From Acidocella aromatica (GTDB lineage Bacteria; Pseudomonadota; Alphaproteobacteria; Acetobacterales; Acetobacteraceae), in NCBI RefSeq assembly GCF_014201825.1, contig NZ_JACHFJ010000001.1, positions 62,001-126,000 on the forward strand: 64,000 bases of DNA, in the 5' to 3' direction. Numbering within the stretch: the stretch's first letter is position 1; every line of letters starts with the position of its first letter. Position numbers and translations under genes: made by a program. The notes under the pieces were generated by a model that was not told where the DNA came from, did not search any database, and saw nothing but the letters and a program-made list of their open reading frames with translations. Shown one piece after another: positions 52,411-64,000 of this stretch.

Positions 52411-53028
52411 TTAAGTCAGCCCTTCGGCGGCCAAGGCGCGCTGTACGGCCGGGCGCGCACGCATGCGCTCGAGATGCGCGGTAAGGTTCGCGGGCAGCGA
52501 AATATTGGCTCGGCCGACAGCCCAAAACTCGAGGCAGAACAGCATCGCATCGGCAATGCTGTAATCGCCCATAAGATACGCCTTGGCCCCCAGCGCTTGG
52601 CTCAGCAGGTTGAACCCGGTGGCGGCGACATCCCGCCCGGTCTGCGCCACGGCGGGCTCATCGGCATTGGTCGGGGTAAAGTTGGCAGGACGGAAAATGC
52701 GGGTAAATCCGCGCATATGCACGGTGGCAACCATATAATCCAGCAGCTCCAGCGTCCGGACCTCGCCTTCCAGATCCTCGGGCAGCAGCCCAAGCTCGGG
52801 GTGTGTCTTTGCCAGATACCAAGCGATGGCCGGCCACTCGGTGAGCAACGAGCCATCGTCGCGCACCAGCGCCGGCACCTTCGATTTCGGATTGATCGCG
52901 GTATAGTCGTGCTTGTACTGCGCGCCGCTGGCGAGATCGAGCCTCACCAGTTCGAAAGACTTGCCGATCTCTTCCAGCAGAATGTGAATGCCAAGCGAGC
53001 AAGCACCAGGCGCATAGAAGAGTTTCAT
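52411..53028 (-). CDS. Glutathione S-transferase
   Basis: About 205 residues. The N-terminal thioredoxin-like domain has FYAPGACSLGIHILLEEIGK (beta-class type with a Cys/Ser start), the cis-Pro KVPALVRDDGSLLTEWPAI, and a helical C-terminal domain with SIADAMLFCLEFWA. ATG 53028 is preferred because AAGGGA lies 6 bases before it; ATG 53034 is two codons upstream. It lies 18 bases after prs and 3 bases before the histidine phosphatase gene on the same strand. Confidence 0.93.
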   Translation of the reverse strand: MKLFYAPGACSLGIHILLEEIGKSFELVRLDLASGAQYKHDYTAINPKSKVPALVRDDGSLLTEWPAIAWYLAKTHPELGLLPEDLEGEVRTLELLDYMVATVHMRGFTRIFRPANFTPTNADEPAVAQTGRDVAATGFNLLSQALGAKAYLMGDYSIADAMLFCLEFWAVGRANISLPANLTAHLERMRARPAVQRALAAEGLT

Positions 53029-53046
53029 CGGCATTCCCTTACATGA

Positions 53047-53979
53047 TCAGTCGAACAGCGAGCTGACGGAGCTTTCGGTCGAGATGCGGCGCATCGCCTC
53101 GGCCAGCAGCGGGGCGATGGAGAGCTGGCGGATGTTATGCGCCAGACGCACCGCCTCGGTGGCCGCGATGGAGTCGGTGATGGTCATCATCCCGATCGGC
53201 GAAGCGGCAATGCGCGCCACCGCGCCGCCCGAGAGCACGCCATGCGAGACATATACTTCCACGGACTTGGCGCCATTGGCCAGTAGCGCCTCGGCGGCAT
53301 TGCACAGCGTGCCGCCGGAGTCACAGATATCGTCGATGATGATGCAGTCGCGGCCCTCAACATCGCCGATGATGTTCATCACCTCGGAGACACCGGCGCG
53401 CTCGCGGCGCTTGTCGATAATGGCGAGGTCGGTGTTCAGGCGCCGCGCGATGATGCGCGCACGCAGCACGCCGCCCACGTCGGGGGAGACGATCATCGGC
53501 TCACGGCCCGCGAAACGCTCCTCGATATCGCGCGCGAAGAGCGGAGCGGCGGGGAGGTTGTCCACGGGAATGTCGAAGAAGCCCTGAATCTGCCCGGCGT
53601 GCAGGTCCATGGTCAGCACGCGGTTTGCGCCGGCCTCGGTGATGAGGTTGGCGACGAGCTTGGCCGAAATCGGCGTGCGCGGGCCGGACTTACGGTCCTG
53701 GCGGGCATAGCCGAAATACGGAATCACCGGCGTGATGCGGCGGGCGGAGCCGCGGCGCAGCGCGTCGAGCGTGATCAGCAACTCCATCAGGTTGTCATTG
53801 GTGGGGTAGGACGTGCTCTGAACGACGAACACATCCTCGCCGCGGACGTTTTCGTGGATTTCCACGAACACTTCCATATCGGCGAAGCGCCGGATGGAAG
53901 CCTTCGCCAGCGGAAGGTTCAAACCGGCGGCGACAGCTTCGGCCAGTGGGCGGTTGCTGTTGCAGGCGACAATTTTCAT
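53047..53979 (-). CDS. prs: Ribose-phosphate pyrophosphokinase
   Basis: This 310-residue enzyme makes PRPP from ribose 5-phosphate and ATP for purine, pyrimidine, His and Trp synthesis. Features: [16 protein letters not shown], the [20 protein letters not shown] region, [34 protein letters not shown], and the PRPP-binding loop [14 protein letters not shown]. The length is standard. Confidence 0.97.
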   Translation of the reverse strand: MKIVACNSNRPLAEAVAAGLNLPLAKASIRRFADMEVFVEIHENVRGEDVFVVQSTSYPTNDNLMELLITLDALRRGSARRITPVIPYFGYARQDRKSGPRTPISAKLVANLITEAGANRVLTMDLHAGQIQGFFDIPVDNLPAAPLFARDIEERFAGREPMIVSPDVGGVLRARIIARRLNTDLAIIDKRRERAGVSEVMNIIGDVEGRDCIIIDDICDSGGTLCNAAEALLANGAKSVEVYVSHGVLSGGAVARIAASPIGMMTITDSIAATEAVRLAHNIRQLSIAPLLAEAMRRISTESSVSSLFD

Positions 53980-54042
53980 GCTGGCTCTTCCCGGTGAAAG
54001 TCTGGTCGGGCGCGGTGTAGCAATCAGGTTCCACCTTGTAAA

Positions 54043-54849
54043 TTAAGCGGAGAGCTCCCGTGACCGTTCCGTGGCGGCCTGGATGGCCTCTCGAAAAGAT
54101 TTTGGCCAAGCGTCATCCGCGCGCAACACTGCCAAAGCACGCTCGGTGGTCCCCTTGGGCGAGGTCACGGCAATGCGTAACTGCGCGGCATCCTCGGCCG
54201 AGGCGGCGAGCAGGGCGGCGGAGCCGATTACGGTCTGACGGGCCATCTGCCGGGCAAGTTCCGGGGGCAGCCCCTGGTCCAGGCCAGCCTGCTCAAGCAG
54301 CTCAGTCAACAGGAAAACATAGGCCGGACCGCCACCCGAGATGGCCGTCACCGGGTCCAGCAGCCCTTCCTCCTCCACCCAGGCGATCTCGCCGGTAGCA
54401 CCGAGCAACGTGTCGGCCAGGGCCTTTTGCACAGGCGTCACGGCCTCCGCGGCATAGGCCACGGTGATGCCCTGACGCACGGCGGCAGGGGTGTTGGGCA
54501 TGGCACGCACGATAGCGGCGGGAACGCCGAGCAGCCGAGTCACAGCCTCTACGGTCTTACCTGCCATGATCGAGATGAATACCGCGCCTCCCGCAAACCG
54601 CGCATAGGCGGGCAGCGCCTCAGCCGCCGATTGCGGTTTTACCGCCAGCACCACCGCTTCTGGCGCGAATCCGGCGGGGATCGCCGCCGCATCCGCCACC
54701 ACGGTGACATTGGGGCCCGCGAGCTTGGCGGCCTCCGCCGAAGGGTCCACGACGATGGCCTGGGAGAGGCCACGCTCACGCCAGCCTGCGAGCATTGCGC
54801 TGCCCATGCGGCCACCGCCGACGAGCAGGAGAGAAGGTAATCCAGTCAT
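54043..54849 (-). CDS. proC: Pyrroline-5-carboxylate reductase
   Basis: This 268-residue enzyme is the last step of proline synthesis, reducing P5C with NADPH. The Rossmann motif is LLLVGGGRMGSAMLAGW, followed by LAVKPQ, the RAMPNTPAAVRQGIT signature and SGGGPAYVFLLTELL; the C-terminus has SPKGTTE. ATG 54849 puts the Rossmann motif at the N-terminus. The preceding gene on the same strand ends 13 bases away. Confidence 0.96.
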   Translation of the reverse strand: MTGLPSLLLVGGGRMGSAMLAGWRERGLSQAIVVDPSAEAAKLAGPNVTVVADAAAIPAGFAPEAVVLAVKPQSAAEALPAYARFAGGAVFISIMAGKTVEAVTRLLGVPAAIVRAMPNTPAAVRQGITVAYAAEAVTPVQKALADTLLGATGEIAWVEEEGLLDPVTAISGGGPAYVFLLTELLEQAGLDQGLPPELARQMARQTVIGSAALLAASAEDAAQLRIAVTSPKGTTERALAVLRADDAWPKSFREAIQAATERSRELSA

Positions 54850-54862
54850 GCCAAGCGTTATG

Positions 54863-55369
54863 TCACGCTTCTCCGGCGCACTCCAGCATGGCCGCATCCA
54901 GCGCCTCATCGGCGCTCTTGCCGCCCCAGAGCACAAACTGGAACGCCGGGAAGAAGCGCTCGCACTCGGTAACGGCGATGTCGATCAGGTCTTCGACCGA
55001 CTCCGCCGAACCCGAGACGCCGCGCAGCAGCACCGAATGGCGGTACACCGGCATGCCGGTCTCCTCATCCATGCCAAAATGCCCGATCCAGAGCCGCTCA
55101 TTCGCCTTGGCCAGCAGCTCATACATGGCGCCGCGCTGCTTGGCAGGGGCCTTCATGTCGAAGGCGCAGGAGAAATGCATAATGGAGATTTCGTCCGACC
55201 AGCAGAAGAACATGCCATAATCGCACCATTTGCCACTGGCCTCGGCGGCCAGCTCGGCATCCGAGCGGCGGTCGAACATCCAGTCGTTACCGGCGATCAC
55301 CTGTTCCACTAGGTCGAGCGGGTTGGAGACGGTGGCGGTTTCGTCTTCGTGGAGGGCGAGGCTCGTCAT
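54863..55369 (-). CDS. YbjN-domain protein
   Basis: This 168-residue soluble protein of the YbjN family (type III secretion chaperone-like fold) has DWMFDRRSDAELAAEASG, then WCDYGMFFCWSDEISIMHFS and a C-terminal ERFFPAFQFVLWGGKSADEA. It is conserved in alphaproteobacteria, usually next to proC as here; the molecular role is unknown. ATG 55369 gives the family N-terminus MTSLALHEDE. Confidence 0.9.
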   Translation of the reverse strand: MTSLALHEDETATVSNPLDLVEQVIAGNDWMFDRRSDAELAAEASGKWCDYGMFFCWSDEISIMHFSCAFDMKAPAKQRGAMYELLAKANERLWIGHFGMDEETGMPVYRHSVLLRGVSGSAESVEDLIDIAVTECERFFPAFQFVLWGGKSADEALDAAMLECAGEA

Positions 55370-55663
55370 GACAAGTCTCCTGGTGCAGCCAGAGGTGCCG
55401 GGTGAGACGATGCTGGGGTTTTTCGTGCCGCCGCCAGTGTTTCTCCCCACGACTCCGACTCTATGCGGATTCCCCAACCCGGTGCAACGAAAAGCTTTTC
55501 CGCCAGCGCAAAAATACAGCTAACAAATGGTTAGAAAAGCAGCATGCCGTTACAGCCCGTTACCATGTTTCCGGCTGTGGCACCCCCGAGGGGCGTGCTA
55601 AGCTGCGGGGCGTGGATATTCATCCGCCCACTCCCCATATGTGGCGTGGTTACAGGAGTTCTT

Positions 55664-56416
55664 ATGAACAAAGTCTTTCTTGCCCCCTTCGCGCTGGCGG
55701 GCGCGCTGCTGCTGGCTCCGGCCGCGCAGGCGCAAACCCCGCGTGATATCCAGAACATGATCGCCAACGGCCAGGAGACCCAGGCCATCCAGGCGCTGAA
55801 CAATGTGCTGGCCCAACACCCGCAGAGCGGCGTGGCGTGGTATCTGCTGGCCGAGGCGCAGGACGCCCAGGGCAATGAGTCCGCCGCCGCCCAGGCGCTG
55901 ACCAAGGCGCAGACCATCTCCCCCGGCCTGCCCTTCGCCAAACCGCAGGAGGTCTCGGCCCTACAGGCGCATATCAACGCCCCCCACGCCGCCGTCACGC
56001 CCGAGCGCCATCATGGCATCAGCCCGGCGATCATGGTCATTGGCGGCTTCATTGTTCTGTTCGTGCTGCTGCGCATGTTCGGGAGGCGGCGCACGGTTTA
56101 CCCCGGCTATGGCGCGTCCGGCCCCATGCAAAACGGCCCGATGGGCTACGGCGCCCCCCCCGGCTACGGCCCCGGCGGCGGGTTTGGCGGCGGTGGCGGC
56201 GGGTTTGGCAGTTCGCTGGTCTCCGGCCTTGCGGCTGGCGCGGGCTTCGCGGCGGGTGAACGGATCATCGACGGCCTGACCGGCCGCGGCGAGGCCCGCG
56301 CCGATACGCCGCAGCAGAATTTCCCCGACGATAATCGCGACGACGGGCTTAACGGCACCCCTGGCTGGGGTGACTCCGGCAGCGACGACGACCTGAACAA
56401 CAATAGCTGGTCGTAA
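55664..56416 (+). CDS. Exported TPR-containing membrane protein with a Gly-rich segment
   Basis: About 250 residues. A signal peptide (MNKVFLAPFALAGALLLAPA, cleavage after AQA) is followed by TPR-like helices (NGQETQAIQALNNVLAQHP, GVAWYLLAEAQDAQGNESAA). A hydrophobic helix at about residues 125-142 and a Gly/Pro/Tyr-rich stretch come next, then a second apolar segment and an acidic Asn/Asp C-terminus. AGGAG lies 6 bases before ATG 55664. I know no function; an envelope-associated role is likely. Confidence 0.82.
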   Translation: MNKVFLAPFALAGALLLAPAAQAQTPRDIQNMIANGQETQAIQALNNVLAQHPQSGVAWYLLAEAQDAQGNESAAAQALTKAQTISPGLPFAKPQEVSALQAHINAPHAAVTPERHHGISPAIMVIGGFIVLFVLLRMFGRRRTVYPGYGASGPMQNGPMGYGAPPGYGPGGGFGGGGGGFGSSLVSGLAAGAGFAAGERIIDGLTGRGEARADTPQQNFPDDNRDDGLNGTPGWGDSGSDDDLNNNSWS

Positions 56417-56423
56417 ACAAAGA

Positions 56424-56461
56424 AAAGGGCCGAAGCGGCGAGAGTACCGCTTCGGCCCTTT
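56424..56461. terminator. Bidirectional terminator after the TPR gene
   Basis: A 15-bp stem AAAGGGCCGAAGCGG / CCGCTTCGGCCCTTT (56424-56438 and 56447-56461) lies between the converging TPR and enolase genes, with A and T runs on either side. Confidence 0.88.
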
Positions 56462-56479
56462 CTTTCCGACATTTTTGGA

Positions 56480-56507
56480 AGCGCCCTTTTCCAAAAGGGC
56501 GCTTTTT
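56480..56507. terminator. Second hairpin before the enolase stop
   Basis: AGCGCCCTTTT (56480-56490) and AAAAGGGCGCT (56493-56503) form a perfect 11-bp stem around CC, followed by TTTT. It resembles the hairpins at 3403 and 3432 in composition and placement between converging genes. Confidence 0.85.
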
Positions 56508-56513
56508 CATACC

Positions 56514-59800
<3,287 letters not shown>

Positions 59801-59805
59801 ACGAG

Positions 59806-59838
59806 AAAAGGCCATGCTCAACAGAGCATGGCCTTTTT
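59806..59838 (+). terminator. Rho-independent terminator of ilvD
   Basis: GGCCATGCTC (59810-59819) pairs with GAGCATGGCC (59824-59833) around AACA, with AAAA before and TTTTT after. Confidence 0.93.
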
Positions 59839-59847
59839 GTTTGAGAC

Positions 59848-59880
59848 GCCGCTTTTTTGAAAAAAAGCGGCACCAAAAAG
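59848..59880. terminator. Second copy of the A/T-flanked GCCGC hairpin
   Basis: GCCGCTTTTT and AAAAAGCGGC form the stem, followed by ACCAAAAAG. The 3' half, AAAAAAAGCGGCACCAAAAA, is shared with the element at 3432-3466. It lies between converging ilvD and cysQ and can serve as the terminator of the cys operon. Confidence 0.8.
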
Positions 59881-59892
59881 CTTTTATTCGTT

Positions 59893-60636
59893 TTAGGCCG
59901 CAGCCTCTTTCGAATACACAGCAAGTGCCTCCAGCACCTTCGGCGCCAGATGCTTCTGGCAGATCAGCAGATCCGGCAGATACGGGTTGGCGTTGTTATA
60001 CGCCAGCGGCGACCCATCGGCGCGCGAGGCATGCAGCCCGGCGGCCAGCGCCACGGCGGCGGGGGCGCAGTTGTCCCACTCATACTGCCCGCCAGTGTGC
60101 AGATAGATATCCGCCTCACCCCGCAGCACCGCCATCGCCTTCGCGCCCGCCGAGCCCATAGGCACCAACTCGGCGCCGAGCGCCTCAGCCACCGCCACCG
60201 CCTCCTTGGCCGGGCGGGTGCGGCTGACCAGCATCCGCAGCTTCGGGGCCACTTCAGGCAGCATTTGCGGCTCGGAGGCCAGGGTTAGCCCCAGCCCAGG
60301 CAGTGCCACCGCGCCAATCTCCGGCTTGCCGTCGATAGCCAGCGCCACATGCACCGCCCAATCCCCGCGCCGCTCACCATATTCGCGCGTACCGTCCAGC
60401 GGGTCCACGATCCACACCCGCTTGGCGGCAAGCCGCTCCTCATTGTCCTTCTCCTCCTCGGAGAGCACGGCATCATCCGGGCGCTGCTGCTTCAACGCCT
60501 CCATGATGAAGGCATTGGCCACGCGGTCCCCCGCCTTGCCCAGCGCTTTCTCGGCGAACAGCCCGCAAGCCTGCAACTCCAGCAGCAGCTTGCCCGCCGT
60601 GGTGGCGATATGCTTCGCCAGTTCCAGATCGTTCAC
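59893..60636 (-). CDS. cysQ: 3'(2'),5'-bisphosphate nucleotidase CysQ
   Basis: This 247-residue Mg-dependent phosphatase of the inositol monophosphatase fold hydrolyses PAP, the by-product of sulfate reduction. Features: [20 protein letters not shown] leading into the metal site [19 protein letters not shown], and the second motif [16 protein letters not shown]. Its start overlaps the cysNC stop by 4 bases, placing PAP removal in the same operon as PAPS synthesis. Confidence 0.96.
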   Translation of the reverse strand: MNDLELAKHIATTAGKLLLELQACGLFAEKALGKAGDRVANAFIMEALKQQRPDDAVLSEEEKDNEERLAAKRVWIVDPLDGTREYGERRGDWAVHVALAIDGKPEIGAVALPGLGLTLASEPQMLPEVAPKLRMLVSRTRPAKEAVAVAEALGAELVPMGSAGAKAMAVLRGEADIYLHTGGQYEWDNCAPAAVALAAGLHASRADGSPLAYNNANPYLPDLLICQKHLAPKVLEALAVYSKEAAA

Positions 60637-62543
60637 GGAATCAGCCTTTCGATGATGAGATCCGCCGCTTCCTCCGGCGTGATCTTCGACGTATCGATAT
60701 GAATCTCCGGGACCTCCGGCGGCTCATAGGGGCTGTCGATGCCCGTGAAGTTCTTCAGCTCGCCGGACCGGGCCTTCTTATACAGCCCCTTCACGTCGCG
60801 CTTCTCGGCTTCTTCCAGCTTGGTGTCGATGAAGATCTCGATGAACTCGCCCGGCTGCATCATCTGGCGCACCATCTCGCGCTCCGAGCGGAACGGCGAG
60901 ATGAACGCGGTGAGCACGATCAACCCGGCATCGGTCATCAGCTTCGCCACCTCGCCCACGCGGCGGATATTCTCGATCCGGTCCGCCTGGGTGAAGCCGA
61001 GATCCTTGTTCAGCCCGTGACGGACATTATCGCCATCGAGCAGGAAGGTATGCCGGTTCATCCGCACCAGCTTCTTCTCGACAAGGTTGGCGATGGTGCT
61101 CTTACCCGCGCCCGAAAGCCCGGTGAACCACAGCACGGCGGGCTTCTGGTTCTTCAGCCCCGCATGCACCTCACGCGAGATATCCAGCGCCTGCCAATGC
61201 ACGTTCTGCGAGCGGCGCAGCGCGAAATGGATCATCCCCGCCGCCACGGTGGCGTTGGTCATCTTATCGATGAGGATGAACCCGCCCAGCGTGCGATTGC
61301 TCTCATAAGCCTCGAAGGGGATCGCCCGATCGGTGGCGATATTGGCGACACCAATAGCATTCAGCTCCAGCGTCTTAGCCGCCATATGCTCCAGTGTGTT
61401 CACGTTCACCTGGTATTTCGGCGCATGCACGCTGGCCGAAACCGTCTGCGTGCCCAGCTTCAGCCAATAAGCGCGGCCCGGCGTCAGCGCCTCGTCAGCC
61501 ATCCACACGATCGTCGCCTCGAACTGGTCCGCCACCTGCACAGGCGCATCGGCCAGCGTAATCACGTCACCACGCGAGCAATCGATCTCATCGGCAAAGC
61601 ACAGGGTAATAGACTGCCCCGCCACCGCCTGCGGCAGATCGCCATCCAGCGTGACAATGCGCGTCACCGTCGAGGTCTTGCCCGAAGGCAGCACCCGCAC
61701 CGCATCGCCCGGCTTCACCACGCCGGAGGCAATCAGCCCGGAGAAGCCACGGAAATCGAGATTCGGGCGGTTCACCCACTGCACCGGCAGGCGGAAGGGC
61801 TTGGCCTGATCGGCCGCAACATCCAGTTCCACCGTCTCCAGATGCTCAATCAGCGGCACGCCATGATACCAGGGCGTGTTGGCCGATTTGGTGGTGATGT
61901 TATCGCCCATGAAGCCCGAGATCGGCATCGGCACGAAGCTCTTGATGCCGATGCTGTCAGCGAATTTGCGATACTCCTCGACAATCGCCTCATACTTCGC
62001 CTGATCATAGCCGATCAGGTCCATCTTATTCACGGCAAGCACGATATTACGGATGCCGATGAGATGCGCCAGATAAGAGTGCCGACGCGTCTGCGTCAGC
62101 ACGCCTTTGCGCGCATCAATCAGAATAACGGCGAGATCGGCGGTGGACGCGCCGGTGATCATGTTGCGCGTGTACTGCTCATGGCCCGGCGTATCAGCCA
62201 CGATGAACTTGCGCTTCTCGGTGGCGAAGAATCGATACGCCACGTCGATGGTGATCCCCTGCTCGCGCTCGGCGGCAAGACCATCGACCAGCAACGCGAA
62301 GTCAATATTCTGCCCCTGCGTGCCAACCTTCTTGGAATCCGCCTCAAGCGCTGCAAGCTGGTCCTCAAAGATCATCTTCGAATCATACAGCAGCCGCCCG
62401 ATCAGCGTGGATTTACCGTCATCCACCGAACCGCAGGTGATGAAGCGCAGCATCGACTTATGCTGATGCTTCTCCAGATACGCGTCGATATCCTGCGCGA
62501 TCAGTTCGTCGGTCTTGTAGGAGCTTTCCTGAACCTCGGACAT
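60633..62543 (-). CDS. cysNC: Bifunctional sulfate adenylyltransferase subunit 1 / APS kinase
   Basis: This 636-residue fusion has an N-terminal EF-Tu-like GTPase (CysN) with GSVDDGKST (residues 38-46), [11 protein letters not shown] and NKMDLIG, which energises ATP sulfurylase. The C-terminal APS kinase (CysC, from about residue 450) has [18 protein letters not shown] and [15 protein letters not shown] and forms PAPS. The two-in-one form is common in alphaproteobacteria (NodQ type). It overlaps cysD by one base (TGATG) and cysQ by 4 bases. Confidence 0.97.
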   Translation of the reverse strand: MSEVQESSYKTDELIAQDIDAYLEKHQHKSMLRFITCGSVDDGKSTLIGRLLYDSKMIFEDQLAALEADSKKVGTQGQNIDFALLVDGLAAEREQGITIDVAYRFFATEKRKFIVADTPGHEQYTRNMITGASTADLAVILIDARKGVLTQTRRHSYLAHLIGIRNIVLAVNKMDLIGYDQAKYEAIVEEYRKFADSIGIKSFVPMPISGFMGDNITTKSANTPWYHGVPLIEHLETVELDVAADQAKPFRLPVQWVNRPNLDFRGFSGLIASGVVKPGDAVRVLPSGKTSTVTRIVTLDGDLPQAVAGQSITLCFADEIDCSRGDVITLADAPVQVADQFEATIVWMADEALTPGRAYWLKLGTQTVSASVHAPKYQVNVNTLEHMAAKTLELNAIGVANIATDRAIPFEAYESNRTLGGFILIDKMTNATVAAGMIHFALRRSQNVHWQALDISREVHAGLKNQKPAVLWFTGLSGAGKSTIANLVEKKLVRMNRHTFLLDGDNVRHGLNKDLGFTQADRIENIRRVGEVAKLMTDAGLIVLTAFISPFRSEREMVRQMMQPGEFIEIFIDTKLEEAEKRDVKGLYKKARSGELKNFTGIDSPYEPPEVPEIHIDTSKITPEEAADLIIERLIP

Positions 62544-63463
62544 CAGAAATACCCCTCCTGCTTCTTCTTTTCCATGCTGGCTGAGCCTGCATCCTTATCA
62601 ATCACACGCCCCTGGCGCTCCGATGTGGTGGTCAGCAGCATCTCCTGAATCACCTCAGGCAGGGTGGTGGCGTTGCTTTCCACCGCGCCGGTCAGCGGGT
62701 AGCAGCCCAGCGTGCGGAAGCGCACATTCTTCATCTCTGGCACCTCGCCAGGGCGCAGGCGGAAGCGCTCGTCATCGACCATGATGAGCATCCCATCGCG
62801 CTCCACCACCGGCCGCTTGGCCGCGAAGTACAGAGGCACGATAGGAATTTTTTCTAACTGGATATATTGCCAAATATCCAGCTCGGTCCAGTTGGAGATG
62901 GGAAACACGCGGATACTCTCACCCTTGTTCTTGCGGGCGTTATAGAGGTTCCACAACTCCGGGCGCTGGTTCTTCGGATCCCAGCGATGGTTGGCCGACC
63001 GGAAGGAGAAGATGCGCTCCTTGGCGCGGGATTTCTCCTCGTCGCGCCGCGCGCCGCCGAAAGCCGCGTCGAACCCGTATTTGTCCAGCGCCTGCTTCAG
63101 CCCTTCGGTCTTCCACATATCGGTATGCAGCGAGCCATGGTCGAACGGGTTGATCCCTTTCTCCATCGCCTCCGGGTTGTGATAGACGATCAGCTCCATG
63201 CCGCTCTCACGCGCCATGCGGTCGCGCAGTTCGTACATGGCCTTGAACTTCCAAGTCGTATCAACATGCAGCAGCGGGAAAGGCGGCGGGCTAGGGTAGA
63301 AGGCCTTGCGCGCCAGATGCAGCATCACGGCGGAATCCTTGCCCACCGAGTACAGCATCACCGGCTTCTCGGTCTCAGCCACCACCTCGCGCATGATGTG
63401 GATCGATTCCGCCTCAAGACGCTGTAAATGCGTCAGTCTCACCGTCGCGTCCGCGGCTGCCAT
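62543..63463 (-). CDS. cysD: Sulfate adenylyltransferase subunit 2
   Basis: This 306-residue PP-loop ATPase pairs with CysN to make adenosine phosphosulfate from sulfate and ATP. The P-loop is [48 protein letters not shown] and [15 protein letters not shown] are family-typical. ATG 63463 is chosen because GGAG lies 6 bases upstream; an in-frame ATG at 63484 is possible. It is the first gene of the cysD-cysNC-cysQ operon. The reductase genes cysH and cysIJ are not in the window. Confidence 0.97.
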   Translation of the reverse strand: MAAADATVRLTHLQRLEAESIHIMREVVAETEKPVMLYSVGKDSAVMLHLARKAFYPSPPPFPLLHVDTTWKFKAMYELRDRMARESGMELIVYHNPEAMEKGINPFDHGSLHTDMWKTEGLKQALDKYGFDAAFGGARRDEEKSRAKERIFSFRSANHRWDPKNQRPELWNLYNARKNKGESIRVFPISNWTELDIWQYIQLEKIPIVPLYFAAKRPVVERDGMLIMVDDERFRLRPGEVPEMKNVRFRTLGCYPLTGAVESNATTLPEVIQEMLLTTTSERQGRVIDKDAGSASMEKKKQEGYF

Positions 63464-63610
63464 GCAACTCTCCGTCCTAGCCAAACCAGCCCCGGCGCGA
63501 ATGCGGGCGGAGCATCATTCGGCTCTCTTGGCACGCTCCAGCAGGCTCCGCAAATTAGAAAATTTTTTTATCGAGCCAGCCATGACCCGGCAAAACCATG
63601 CCAGCACCAC

Positions 63611-63634
63611 AAAAATGGAGAGGATTCCCCTCTC
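63611..63634 (-). terminator. Terminator of lpxC
   Basis: On the minus strand, GAGAGG and CCTCTC pair around a 5-base loop and are followed by CA and five T (plus-strand A run 63611-63615). It separates lpxC from the cysD operon on the same strand. Confidence 0.8.
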
Positions 63635-63663
63635 AGCCTACCAAGCACCTAGATGAAATTACT

Positions 63664-64000
63664 TTATGCCGCCGTGAGTTGCAGCGGCTTCGCCACCGAG
63701 CCATTGGTCAGGCGGTAATTCGCCTGGTCGGCATAGAGCGCACGCAGCAACTGGTTGTTCAGCGCATGCCCGGTGCGGTTGCCGATAAACCGGCCCGAGA
63801 TCGGCGCGCCGGCCAAAGCCAAGTCACCAATCACGTCCAACAGCTTGTGGCGCACGAACTCATCCGCATAGCGCAGCCCTTCCGGGTTCAGCACCTTGTC
63901 ATCGTCCACCACCACCGCATTGGCCAAAGAGCCACCACGGGCAAGCCCAGCCTTGCGAAGCGCCTCGATCTCGCCCACCAGCGTAAAGGTGCGGGCCTTG
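63664..64000 (-). CDS. lpxC: UDP-3-O-acyl-N-acetylglucosamine deacetylase LpxC, C-terminal part (gene continues past the window)
   Basis: LpxC catalyses the committed step of lipid A synthesis. The visible C-terminal part reads [20 protein letters not shown] at the window edge, then the zinc-binding stretch [19 protein letters not shown] with His and Asp ligands, and the [12 protein letters not shown] region with the catalytic His. The 5' part lies beyond base 64000. Its presence shows a lipopolysaccharide-bearing Gram-negative organism. Confidence 0.95.
   Translation of the reverse strand, partial: KARTFTLVGEIEALRKAGLARGGSLANAVVVDDDKVLNPEGLRYADEFVRHKLLDVIGDLALAGAPISGRFIGNRTGHALNNQLLRALYADQANYRLTNGSVAKPLQLTAA

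Noticed and set aside
60699-62648. 649-codon open frame antisense to cysNC
   Set aside because: Long antisense frames are expected in GC-rich DNA. The composition is His/Arg-rich without family pattern, while the minus-strand CysNC matches in full.
63464-63663. SAM- or sulfur-related riboswitch before cysD
   Set aside because: The gap is explained by the lpxC terminator and a short leader; no conserved riboswitch core was recognised.

Overview
The window is a piece of a GC-rich alphaproteobacterial chromosome, densely packed with genes on both strands. The cell-cycle regulators GcrA and MipZ, the separate purS-purQ-purL set, a Hint-domain protein and recurrent A/T-flanked 'GCCGC' hairpin terminators point to the Rhodospirillales, most likely Acetobacteraceae near the Acidocella/Acidiphilium group. 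That placement is inference from gene content; no rRNA gene is present. I see no prophage, insertion sequence, CRISPR array or plasmid backbone, so this looks like core chromosome with some accessory genes.

Layout. 1-2106: end of kdpD, then kdpE and a tRNA-Ser(UGA). 2138-6955: DUF815 ATPase, yajC, polyprenyl diphosphate synthase, a tRNA-modification-type methyltransferase, and a radical SAM protein with two N-terminal repeats. 7050-8142: an acyltransferase broken at a G8 run. 8354-11392: class Ia ribonucleotide reductase (nrdA, nrdB), followed by a 36-bp palindrome. 11583-19037: a small conserved protein, a Tat-exported DUF6134 protein, an apparently frameshifted sixA, citrate synthase, a K+ channel with an unusual filter, twin GYD-domain proteins, an ArsR-type regulator with an ene-reductase, and a diguanylate cyclase. 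19206-23706: purC-purS-purQ-purL-bolA-grxD. 23723-29445: glycosyltransferase, a tiny secreted peptide, a degenerate EAL protein, DUF3253, an SbmA/YddA-type ABC exporter and a Hint-domain protein.

29555-32718 (minus strand) is a compact sulfur-trafficking operon: cysE, cysteine desulfurase, 2Fe-2S ferredoxin, mnmA. 33667-41928 (minus strand) is a complete chemotaxis system: soluble MCP, STAS protein, CheY, CheA, CheW, CheR, CheB, CheD, a small unannotated protein with a CheZ-like DxxxQ motif, and a second CheW. No flagellar genes lie in the window. 42090-47908 holds cobA, mipZ, a nitronate monooxygenase-like flavoenzyme, moeB, an SH3 protein, gcrA and a cold-shock protein. 48036-57791 holds a leucyl aminopeptidase, a MarR regulator overlapping a LolA-like gene, xthA, a 26-residue membrane peptide, GST, prs, proC, a YbjN-domain protein, a TPR protein and enolase. 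57941-64000 holds ilvD, the sulfate-activation operon cysD-cysNC-cysQ, and the 3' part of lpxC.

Sulfur metabolism recurs: sulfate activation and PAP disposal (cysD, cysNC, cysQ), siroheme (cobA), cysteine synthesis and desulfuration (cysE, desulfurase) and tRNA thiolation (mnmA). The least explained objects are the DxxxQ protein in the che operon, the 22-residue secreted peptide, the repeat-radical SAM fusion, and two single-base frameshifts at homopolymer runs.
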